Shown piece after piece: positions 37,501 to 41,018 of a stretch of DNA of 64,000 bases. Location: the NCBI GenBank assembly GCA_964019695.1, contig OZ026520.1, forward strand, positions 20,970,130-21,034,129, given 5' to 3'. How positions within the stretch are numbered: position 1 is the first letter of the stretch; the number at the start of each line of letters is the position of its first letter. The translations under genes were made by a program, and so were the position numbers. Source of the stretch: Loripinus fragilis. Lineage: Eukaryota > Mollusca > Bivalvia > Lucinida > Lucinidae. The notes beneath the pieces are model-generated. The model worked only from the letters and a program-made list of their open reading frames with translations, ran no database searches and had not been told where the DNA came from.

Positions 37501-38573
37501 GTTCAGGATTTCAAGTACACACAAAACCCCAGGTTCACTATTTTAGATGCTGAATAACATTTCTGTGAAGTTTGATGACTCTCGATCAAACAGGTTTTCA
37601 GCTATGTATGATACAAGTGGAAAATTGCTGCTTTTCACTAACTCAAGTGCCGCAACTCCGCCGTTCCTGATTTCCAACACTCGCAACACCAAAGGTGCAC
37701 AATTTCAGATGCTGAGTAACATTTCTATAAAGTCTAATGACTCTTGATCAAACAGTTTATGAGTTACATGTGACACAAGTTGAACACAGAAGATTTTTGC
37801 TAATTCAAGGACCATAACTCATGTGTTCCTGATTTCAGTACACACAAAACCCCAGGTGCACAATTTAAGATGCTGAGTGACATCTGAGTAAAGTTTGATA
37901 ACTAGATTGAATCAGTTATGAGTTACATGAGAAACAAGTTGAAATTGCAGGTTTTCACTAGTTCAGGGGCCATAACTCAATTGTTCCTGATTTTCAGCAC
38001 ACGCAAAACCCCAGGCGCACAATTTCAGATGCTGAGTAACACTTCTGTACAGTTTGATGACTAGATCAAACGGTTTACGAGTTACAAGCAACACAAGTTT
38101 AAAATGAACAATTTTCACTAATTCAAGGGCCATTACCCTGTCGTTCATGATTTTCAGCAGACGCAAAACCCAGGTGCACAAATTCTGATGCTAAGTGACA
38201 TTTGAGTAAAGCTTGATGACTAGATCAAATGGTTTATGAGTTACGTGTGACACAAAAGTTCGGAAGGATGGACAAGGGCAAATCTATGCCCCCTCCCCCA
38301 TAAAAGGGTACAAAAATGTAGCTAACATGCAGGTGCACTCTGTATCTATGAAGCAGATGGCTCCTTTTGGCTCACACCTAATACCTTATGATGGTTGTGA
38401 AGTCTGATCTTATTCAAAAGCAAATGTAAACTACAGAAAGGCTTACCTTTGACACCACAGTCCCGTATTTCTAAATAATCTGGAGCAGTAATGTTCTTTA
38501 GAATTTCTTCTTCTGCGCTACGTACATGTACACAGGAGTGCCCTCTTGTACGCATGTTTATATTTTTGGTGTT
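5319..38573 (-). CDS. SET domain / SUMO-motif repeat / zinc finger / tyrosine-recombinase-like gene (multi-exon, partial)
   Basis: Eleven minus-strand exons (A 38447-38573, B 32752-32890, C 26713-26902, D 23822-25228, E 20663-20801, F 17137-18412, G 14214-14484, H 10847-11042, I 9380-9466, J 7648-7806, K 5319-5366) all have AG acceptors and GT donors. Their phases run 0-1, 1-2, 2-0, 0-0, 0-1, 1-2, 2-0, 0-1, 1-1, 1-1, 1-1, so the join stays open for about 4,039 nt. Domain order is SET (A-C), 17 acidic repeats (D), zinc-finger-like modules then a tyrosine-recombinase core (F-H), and a charged tail (I-K). Known of the families: SET domains transfer methyl groups to lysine, usually on histones; YR domains cut and join DNA. 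Inferred: a nuclear chromatin protein, with the YR part possibly a domesticated transposon domain. The start codon, promoter and last exon are not seen, and extra exons with equal start and end phase cannot be excluded. Confidence 0.85.
5780..7189. mobile_element. 1.4 kb TIR element, copy 1
   Basis: Begins CAGGGGTTTCATTAA and ends with the decayed complement TTAATTAAACCCCA. Its whole length matches, in reverse complement, the element at 33006-34409. No target duplication remains. The 81-residue ORF inside (6770-7015) lacks recognisable motifs and is not kept in the other copy, so the element is non-autonomous. Confidence 0.75.
7190..7375. repeat. Repeat unit with terminal hairpin
   Basis: One partial unit of the CAAGGGCCATAACTC family (array at 37340-38310), followed by GGATGGAGAAGGGCAAATC and a hairpin CCCCCACAAAGTTTGCGGGGG near 7341-7365. 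Confidence 0.55.
7648..7806 (-). CDS. Exon J: duplicated acidic segment and basic cluster
   Basis: 159 nt, phase 1 to 1, donor GACGAG|GTGTGT. Two tandem 21-residue units are visible (SNKDATMHEPEELPEVQQ and SNKNAAMHEPDELPEVQQ, each closed by a short K/Q stretch). They are followed by RFRARKRRG, a candidate nuclear-localisation signal. Two in-frame acceptors six bases apart (exon starting at 7806 or 7800) would add or drop two residues. Confidence 0.65.
7856..8048. repeat. Palindromic miniature element
   Basis: Arms near GGACCTTTGCGACCAGC and GCTGGTCGCAAAGTTCC are inverted, and interior GATTAGCCTGCAC / GTGGGAGATGCGCAGGC segments are roughly complementary. It lies in the intron upstream of exon J. 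Confidence 0.55.
8049..9379. other. Intron, dispersed-repeat fragments only
   Basis: Degenerate repeats (CTGACCTTGGCCTTAGCCC near 8550; TGACCGTGACCTCAG near 8700). No exon with paired splice sites was seen on either strand. Confidence 0.5.
9380..9466 (-). CDS. Exon I: acidic tail exon
   Basis: 87 nt, acceptor TTTTTTTGCACAG, donor CATG|GTAATT, phase 1 to 1. It encodes LTVKQVEKKLEEDEENS followed by DEVSLDNALAH. A short lysine/glutamate helix runs into an acidic stretch. No domain is recognised. The strong acceptor, open frame and phase match with exons H and J support it. Confidence 0.65.
9553..9630. repeat. 39-bp perfect tandem duplication
   Basis: Two adjacent copies of a 39-bp unit starting ATGCTCAACAAGCTAAAC, in the intron upstream of exon I. 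Each unit contains its own small inverted repeat, AACTTTC / GAAAGTT. Confidence 0.85.
9842..9985. repeat. 144-bp palindromic element
   Basis: The left arm from GAGAATTGATGG through GGAAAGTTTATCGGG pairs with the right arm CCCGATAAACTTTCC through CCATCTATTCTC around a loop near 9915. A foldback miniature element. Confidence 0.75.
9986..10846. other. Intron, nothing recognised
   Basis: AT-rich intron sequence between exons I and H with no supported gene or element ends. Confidence 0.5.
10847..11042 (-). CDS. Exon H: recombinase C-terminus with GH and catalytic Tyr motifs
   Basis: 196 nt, acceptor TTTCTGTTTTGTAG, donor AATG|GTAAGT, phase 0 to 1. The product begins LVDLGPQEMEWLANHMGH, then IHRNFYRLHDS, then AKVSRLLMAVDNG. 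MGH plus FYR about nine residues later match the LGH and nucleophile-Tyr boxes of tyrosine recombinases. With exons F and G the set R, K, R, H and Y is complete by motif reading. It ends in an acidic segment, GKSLDDISVN, leading to the tail. Confidence 0.88.
11090..12160. repeat. Pearl-like array, about 155-bp units
   Basis: Six to seven degenerate units share TATGAAAAAAGGGTTTGGCC and GAAGATATTTGAAAAT. It ends in a GACGACGACGGACAATGACG tract. Intronic (exons H-G). Confidence 0.75.
12161..13620. repeat. Second array, about 160-bp units, interrupted by a SINE
   Basis: Units share AGTATTTCTATGTAAAACAG, GTGGATCCTCATTAG and CCAAAAGATCATTGACA. A SINE splits the fifth unit. The array ends AACGGACGGACACCAGACAACGG. 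Confidence 0.75.
12838..13136 (-). mobile_element. tRNA-derived SINE
   Basis: Read on the minus strand, a tRNA-like head (TTAGCGCAGTCAGTAGC box A region; GGGTTTGATTCCC box B) is followed by a body and a tail of CACTCACTCAC repeats. A short direct repeat, ACTGA, sits at both borders (12833-12837 and 13137-13141). It is inserted inside the surrounding tandem array. Confidence 0.75.
13621..14213. other. Intron, nothing recognised
   Basis: Intron between exons H and G. Open frames here on the minus strand are read-through from exon G past its donor. Confidence 0.5.
14214..14484 (-). CDS. Exon G: recombinase core, catalytic Lys and second Arg region
   Basis: 271 nt, acceptor GCATTTGATCTAG, donor CCAG|GTTTGT, phase 2 to 0. 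The joined product begins RMDLLQIPGKRDRKVPLLV; GKRDRKVPL matches the beta-hairpin that carries the catalytic lysine in tyrosine recombinases. It ends NPQLITSTRLRKYNATVCQ, where LRK...AT corresponds to the HxxR block (usual form HxLRHxxAT), with the histidine position changed to threonine. The open frame continues past the donor into the intron without meaning. Confidence 0.87.
14552..14612. repeat. Short palindrome
   Basis: GAGAGCGAAACAGTGTTATC pairs with GATAACACAGTTTTGCTCTC around TGCTTCAATGAAGTA. The same ACAGTTTTGCTC arms recur near 43230-43310 and 43500-43610, so this is a dispersed foldback family. Confidence 0.7.
14640..15265. repeat. Dispersed repeat, AAAGTTACAGGCAAGACA type
   Basis: Three degenerate units (from 14640, 14785 and 14975) share CATGC(A)CAAA(G)GTTA and ACAGTTTC. 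The right end has GACGGACATACATTC and poly-C, then ATAAA. No gene. Confidence 0.5.
15300..15724. repeat. Tandem repeat, about 185-bp units
   Basis: Two to three units share GGGAATAACTCCAAAAGTAC, TATG(A/G)TTC(C/T)TG and TTTCATTGAAAT. Intronic. Confidence 0.6.
15725..17090. repeat. Pearl-like array, about 165-bp units (left of exon F)
   Basis: At least six units; AAAGCTCTAGGCC recurs near 15918, 16085, 16244, 16410, 16576 and 16745. Shared text: TAAAGATTTTCC and GTGACCCCCGGGGCGGGG. The end has a hairpin (16941-16963, ATGCTCTCC / GGGGAGCAT) and GACGGACGGACGG. It runs to within 50 bp of the exon F donor. Confidence 0.85.
17137..18412 (-). CDS. Exon F: two zinc-finger-like modules and first part of the tyrosine-recombinase-like domain
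   Basis: 1,276 nt, acceptor TTTTTTTCTATTTCAG, donor CAAAG|GTATGT, phase 1 to 2. About 18 codons in is a CxxC-x9-H-x4-H module (CYYC ... HLLNTH). About 65 codons after that module is a CxxC-x11-H-x3-C module (CPHC ... RHVQKC). A long helical region follows, then TRLILFNKRRGGEVSRL near the exon end. In that motif R-x-x-E matches Arg I of tyrosine recombinases (compare GLRxSEL). The layout resembles a family of uncharacterised animal proteins with paired zinc modules and a recombinase-like end. The exon is flanked on both sides by arrays of the same 165-bp repeat. Confidence 0.88.
18590..18930. repeat. Dispersed repeat, GCCCATAACTCTGTCAAA type
   Basis: Two to three degenerate units share AAGGCCCATAACT(C/A)TGTC, TTTGAAA and GTGAAGTTTCATTCAATTCC. 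Another copy lies at 19735-19920. Confidence 0.55.
18935..19720. repeat. Same 165-bp array family (right of exon F)
   Basis: Four to five units of the same family and orientation as 15725-17090, with AAAGCTCTAGGCC-like marks near 18970, 19150, 19318 and 19486. It ends ACAGACGACAACGGACC, close to the end of the left array. It contains a G-run near 19061. Confidence 0.85.
19721..20662. other. Intron with repeat fragments
   Basis: A copy of the GCCCATAACTC repeat (19735-19920) and a fragment of the CCCTGACTTTTCCCTGAC hAT-like family (20208-20260). No exon seen. Confidence 0.5.
20663..20801 (-). CDS. Exon E: small acidic exon
   Basis: 139 nt, acceptor TATATATGCAG, donor TCAG|GTACTA, phase 0 to 1. 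The product begins VINEKGHITRALKVV and continues as two similar acidic blocks (SEEADSTSELEF and HETADATGELEA). LKVVSEE is a further hydrophobic-then-acidic SUMO-motif candidate. It links exon D to the zinc-finger exon F with matching phases. No domain is recognised and it is probably disordered. Confidence 0.7.
20802..21380. other. Intron, nothing firmly recognised
   Basis: Begins with a degenerate GAGGGCCCTTATATCGCTCACC repeat fragment. No gene. Confidence 0.45.
21381..21493. repeat. Inverted repeat with 40-bp arms
   Basis: Arms 21381-21420 and 21454-21493 are complementary with few mismatches (AACCAGTCATAGTTCTGTAT / ACAGAACTATGACTGGTT). They may be an element end or a foldback unit. Confidence 0.75.
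21560..21775 (+). pseudogene. Possible old coding fragment
   Basis: About 65 codons are open and read WMLPHDQHPLNADFRSTLG, then NWNQFIKMFGASVGMAF, then CYINTEIWCRTRS. The composition (W, N, D, F, C) looks more protein-like than the overlapping leucine/serine-rich frame. No splice sites or homology were settled, so it could be chance. Confidence 0.2.
22166..22639. mobile_element. Probable TIR element
   Basis: The left end CAGGGAACACACCACTAAAT is inverted with ATTTAGTGGTGTCTTCCCTA at the right. No target duplication is visible and there is no ORF of note. Right border uncertain. Confidence 0.5.
22902..23300. mobile_element. hAT-type miniature element with perfect 8-bp target duplication
   Basis: CAGGGTCCGACAAATC at the left and GATTTGTCAGACCCG at the right are flanked on both sides by AACTTCAC (22894-22901 and 23301-23308). 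Subterminal CACTAGTCCACTGGACTAGT-like motifs occur at both ends, and the centre has a palindrome around 23095-23145. Length 399 bp, no ORF. Confidence 0.88.
23309..23821. other. Intron, nothing recognised
   Basis: AT-rich intron between the 399-bp element and exon D. Confidence 0.5.
23822..25228 (-). CDS. Exon D: 17 tandem 26-residue acidic repeats with SUMO-interaction-like motifs
   Basis: 1,407 nt (469 codons), phase 0 to 0, acceptor TTCATTTTACAG, donor AAGAGG|GTAAGT. It opens SAHLKKKHATD, which looks like the histidine half of a C2H2 finger without its cysteines. Then come 17 exact-length 78-bp repeats (26 aa, beginning LSDKTTENV and ending SDSQDEE), followed by LSDVHDEYPALILSKR. Repeats 6 and 8-17 contain I-M-(V/L)-V-S-D-S, which fits the SUMO-interaction pattern of hydrophobic core plus S/D/E residues; repeats 1-5 and 7 have I-M-V-A instead. 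SDSQDEE also fits casein kinase 2 sites. Because 78 is a multiple of 3, false long ORFs exist in another minus frame and on the plus strand. Confidence 0.85.
25485..26536. mobile_element. 1.05 kb hAT-like element, 6-bp target duplication
   Basis: Perfect 16-bp TIRs CAGTGTTTTCTCCAGC / GCTGGAGAAAACACTG (25485-25500, 26521-26536) are flanked by TTACCA on both sides. Subterminal GAGAGGGCCCAAAAGGCCCC. Fragments of the family lie at 47360-47780, 55430-55560 and 59910-60200. Non-autonomous; the internal 69-residue ORF has no known motif. Confidence 0.85.
26713..26902 (-). CDS. Exon C: SET domain, C-terminal half
   Basis: 190 nt, acceptor CTTTTTAAAG, donor GAAAG|GTGTGC, phase 2 to 0. It encodes IDATEEDGSYGRLLNDD, then HISPNLK, later FFAQRDIGAGVELTYDYG, and ends SYWWRK. 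The IDAT, GRLLN, PN, ARDI-like and ELTYDYG blocks are the conserved second half of a SET domain, in the right order and spacing. The usual NHS triplet of the active site reads NDD here, so methyltransferase activity is uncertain although the fold looks complete. No pre-SET or post-SET cysteine clusters are seen, as in KMT5A-type proteins. Confidence 0.87.
26903..27205. other. Intron, nothing recognised
   Basis: Sequence upstream (minus sense) of exon C, with a short C-run near 27165. Confidence 0.45.
27206..27615. repeat. Pearl-like repeat with (GACGG)n and hairpin
   Basis: Two to three units share AATTTGAGGACACTAGGC, AATCAATAGGGTTTCTC and TGACCTTGACC. It ends GACAGACGGACGGACAGACC and the hairpin CCCCATCTTCTTCGAAGAGGGG (27592-27613). 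Confidence 0.75.
27905..28790. repeat. Tandem array, six units of about 149 bp
   Basis: ATATGTAACCTTTGATG recurs near 27932, 28084, 28233, 28383, 28535 and 28686. Units also share CAAGGGCAGATAACTCA. The units are well conserved, so the array is probably young. Confidence 0.85.
28791..29644. other. Intron, mostly unassigned
   Basis: Contains GTGTAGCATCGACTCCGGAA, which recurs inverted near 32533, so part of it is a dispersed repeat. No exon was supported. Confidence 0.45.
29645..30105. repeat. GATTAGCGA satellite-like tract
   Basis: At least eleven degenerate units of about 30 bp, each near ACTGATTAGCGAATTTTGGG with variable spacing. The tract is AT-rich and sits a short distance downstream of exon-like segment X. 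No TIRs found. Confidence 0.75.
30196..30380 (-). CDS. Exon-like segment X in the intron between exons B and C
   Basis: 185 nt, acceptor TTTTTCCCTTCAAG, donor GTGAG|GTGTAC, phase 0 to 2. It encodes VKGCERLCQEEWKYY, a polar strand-rich middle, and ends MIKTASSYV. It follows segment Y in frame and ends in the phase exon C needs, so A-Y-X-C would be open just as A-B-C is. It could also be an exon of a separate nested gene. Function unknown. Confidence 0.4.
30634..30698 (-). CDS. Exon-like segment Y in the intron between exons B and C
   Basis: 65 nt, acceptor CATATTTCAG, donor TACAG|GTTAAT. In phase 1 to 0 it reads PDWVSNLDALTIQFKSKS then RVQ, and joins in frame to segment X. The entry phase equals that of exon B, so exon A could splice to it. 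No family recognised. Confidence 0.35.
30699..32479. other. Intron with low-complexity tracts
   Basis: Contains (GT)n-(G)n at about 31498-31531 and a 26-base C-run at 31670-31695. Small ORFs here are composition effects. No element ends were resolved. Confidence 0.55.
32480..32735. repeat. Repeat end with (GACG)n and hairpin
   Basis: CAAGTTATCGATCGG, then about eight GACG/GACA tetramers (32647-32682), then the hairpin TACCTCGCCAC / GTGGCGGGGTA. Same end-architecture as 27540-27615. It lies 16 bp from the end of exon B. Confidence 0.75.
32752..32890 (-). CDS. Exon B: SET domain, N-terminal half
   Basis: 139 nt, acceptor CTGTATTTACAG, donor TTTG|GTATGT, phase 1 to 2. The product runs GRGVFTI, then KGSYVCFYSGKRV, and ends YLFELKNGSRKIW. 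GRGVF and the following glycine/tyrosine pattern match SET motif I (GxG, S-adenosylmethionine binding), and YLFEL matches the strand before the cofactor tryptophan/aspartate segment. Splicing to exon C yields KIWIDAT, as in the family (WxIDAT). The exon abuts a (GACG)n repeat with a terminal hairpin at 32640-32735, which lies in the intron just past the donor. Confidence 0.82.
33006..34409. mobile_element. 1.4 kb TIR element, copy 2, 6-bp target duplication
   Basis: Perfect 15-bp TIRs CAGGGGTTTCATTAA / TTAATGAAACCCCTG are flanked by TCTATT on both sides (33000-33005 and 34410-34415). It is the inverted, better-preserved partner of 5780-7189. The hAT-like terminus and lack of a transposase point to a non-autonomous element. 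Confidence 0.87.
34893..34940. repeat. (TACG)n/(TACATG)n microsatellite
   Basis: Repeated GTACGTACGTAC inside the 2.7 kb element. A minus-strand ORF across it is an artefact. Confidence 0.8.
36329..36410. repeat. Palindrome nested in the 2.7 kb element
   Basis: ATACCGCATCTCC pairs with GGAGATGCGGCAT around TTCATTTAAATGAC, and the arms extend outward (CGTCGTTGTTCTTCG / CGCAGAACAGCGATA). Confidence 0.75.
36630..36800. repeat. Dispersed GATCAGCCTGC / GCAGGCTGATCTGG repeat
   Basis: GTAGACGGAGATCAGC at the left and GCAGGCTGATCTGGATCTAC at the right are roughly inverted. A related copy lies at 39800-40015. Confidence 0.6.
37340..38310. repeat. Tandem array, about 150-bp units
   Basis: Six units share CAAGGGCCATAACTC, CACAAAACCCCAGGTGCAC and GAGTTACATGTGACACAAG. 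It ends GGATGGACAAGGGCAAATC plus a CCCCCTCCCCCATAAAAGGG tail, like 7300-7375. It stops about 140 bp from exon A. Confidence 0.8.
38447..38573 (-). CDS. Exon A: region just before the SET core
   Basis: 127 nt between the acceptor GTATTTGTAG and the donor AAAG|GTAAGC, phase 0 to 1. It encodes NTKNIN, then MRTRGHSC, and ends EIRDCGVK plus the first base of a glycine codon. Joined to exon B this makes VKGRGVF, the usual start of a SET domain of the KMT5A/SETD8 kind, where a short helix (here EEEILKNI) also precedes the GRG motif. The internal ATG at residue 7 could be a start, but the good acceptor in front of it suggests an upstream exon. Confidence 0.75.
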
Positions 38574-39789
38574 CTACAAATACAACATAAGAATGATAAA
38601 ATGTGTAAATTTCTTGTCCATACAAAAGTAACAAGTGGTCCAAATGGGTCTGAAATGGCTCTCCTGAGATTCATTTTTGCTTCAAAAGTTTCAGAAAACA
38701 AGAACTTTTACATTTTCCTCCAGTATTTTTATGTTAACCAGAATGTACCCATATCCATATCAGATGCCTACTTAAACCATGGCCATTTAAACAAGACGCC
38801 CATTTGCCTAATAACGAAAGTCTACAAATGTCCATATAGAGTTGTATTAAGTCTAGATATTTGATTTTCTACCATGCTGTGGGAACGTTGTCGGAAACTG
38901 GGAACATTTCCATGTTCCCAGATACCGGGTCGGTCTTTTTAAACAGATTTTGAATAAACACTGTAAGTACATGTGAGTTTAAACACCAGTTCTTTTTTTC
39001 CTTAAAAATCAGAGGACATAAATTTTGATTGACTCCCTTAGTCTTTCATTTTGTTTCGGCTTAAAAGCCATTAGGCCTACAATTTTCAAAAACATTCAAA
39101 TACCCAATTAATGAGATGATTGATATTTTGTGGACCCCAGAAAAAAAGAAGCAAGTTATTGAAAAGGTGAGGGCTGGCAAAGAAAGGGCATGTGTTGCAC
39201 ATCATTTCTTTGTTTCACCGTTTCAAAGTCATGTGTACCCGTATTGTATCAAGTGAGCAAAAATGAAAACGATGATTGTGAAAGTAATTGCATACATCAA
39301 GTTTCATCAATAGTTATGCAGTTTATTATGTAGCCACCGCATACTGTTGCTAAATACCGTAATATCCCCACTCATGCTGCGGGATGGTTTGGACCGCTAC
39401 CAGTTCGTCCCCAAAATTAAATTGCCTATCATCAGAGTGTAGATAACCATGCCCCATTTTCTGTGTCTGACATTTAATTACATGACATGAAAAGAAATTC
39501 AATGAAAATTGTGACCCATGTAGAACCAGATCATGCTGTGCATTGATTGCATAATGCTGTAGTTATAACTTTGGAACATTTGAAATATAAAACATGTTTC
39601 GAGTCCCTTTTTGTTTGGTCCTGGATGTTTACATCGTACACATGCTAATGTTAATTTCATTTGTGCAGGTGTTGTTTTGATTGACAGGTGCGATTGGTCA
39701 ATTATTGACGTATTATACTTCTGATTATTTAGAATTGGTAATTTATGTAATTCATTTTCATCAATCAACTATCATGTGAACTAGTTCAT
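38574..39789. other. No feature seen
   Basis: Sequence upstream of exon A with small repeats only (GTGGGAACGTTGTCGG / CATGTTCCCAG near 38880). No supported exon or promoter. Confidence 0.45.
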
Positions 39790-40020
39790 GTGTAAAGGGG
39801 CCCTTTTTGCATTTGCAACGAGTAGCCCCAGATCAGCCTGCACATACACAATTGTCTCATCAGTGTATACACTGTTTGCTAGAAGCATCATCAATATCTC
39901 TTTAACAGATCAGGAAACATGTAAGAACCCCAAAGTCATAATTCAGATGTGCATTGTATAGGCAGATCCAGATCTACACTGGTTGCAAATGTGATAAGGG
40001 TCCTTTTTTCATAAACTGGC
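39790..40020. repeat. Dispersed repeat, AGATCAGCCTGCAC type
   Basis: CCCCAGATCAGCCTGCACAT at the left and GCAGATCCAGATCTACACTG at the right are roughly inverted, as at 36630-36800. Confidence 0.6.
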
Positions 40021-40163
40021 TCATATAAAATATTTATTTTGTCATGAATTTTATGAATACATACATGCATAGTTGCTGGAGAAGACAAGAATATATCCTT
40101 TGGTATTGATGGTAGTATTGCATGTACATACATGTAGCGCAACAGCAAAGTACAAGCAACACA

Positions 40164-40467
40164 CAGCAAATTTTTTTACATTTTGGGAATGGGTCCGGTA
40201 CCAGACAAATTGGGAAAAATAGCGTCTTTTTCCCTAAAATTGGGATTTTTTTCAATAATAACTATTATTTATAAACGTGTGTTCTTTTATTTTAAACACA
40301 CTTCTATATATGAAATAATAAAGCATCGGTTTATAGTCAACATATTAAAAATGACATTTTTGTGGGGGTTTTTTTGGTTGTTTTTTTTTTTAAATAAATT
40401 AACAGCCATTTTGGGGGGGAAATTGGTCAGTTTTACGGTACCAAACATATAAGGAAAAAAATTGCTG
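40164..40467. mobile_element. 304-bp miniature TIR element
   Basis: The left end CAGCAAATTTTTTTA and the right end AAAAAAATTGCTG are inverted. Near-terminal CCGGTACCAGACAAATTGG and GGTCAGTTTTACGGTACC are also inverted. Flanking ACACA on both sides is a possible 5-bp duplication, though low in complexity. Confidence 0.6.
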
Positions 40468-40987
40468 ACACATTACATCACGATTCCGATTCTTCTCCTT
40501 GTCTATTGGTATAAAATTATACCTCCCTACCAAAGTTTGGAAAAAATGTGGATGCCAGAGAATTTAGCTATTAATTTTTTATGGTCTGAAAAGTAAGCAA
40601 GTAAGGTCAAACAGTGACAAACATTTGCATAATATGTTTTCCAAGTTGTCAACGACATGACATTTACACACAAGTTTTGCTCAGAGTCCTTACTCCTTAA
40701 TTTATTATATTAAACACAAAAGTTTTCCAAGCAGAGCTGCTTTTTGGTGGAGACATTAACTGTCTACAGTGACAACAGTTTTAAGTAATTATTACCGAAA
40801 ATGCAAATTCATCCGGGTACACAGAAGTTCCCATATACCACTGATACCTGGCAGTATATATCTATTACCATGGTATAAGGAGCACAACTTTTCATATTTT
40901 CACCGATTAAATAGGTCAAAAGGAACACAAAAATTCACATAATACCAGAATAATTATGATGTGTGATATTTTTAACTAACTAACTTG

Positions 40988-41018
<31 letters not shown>

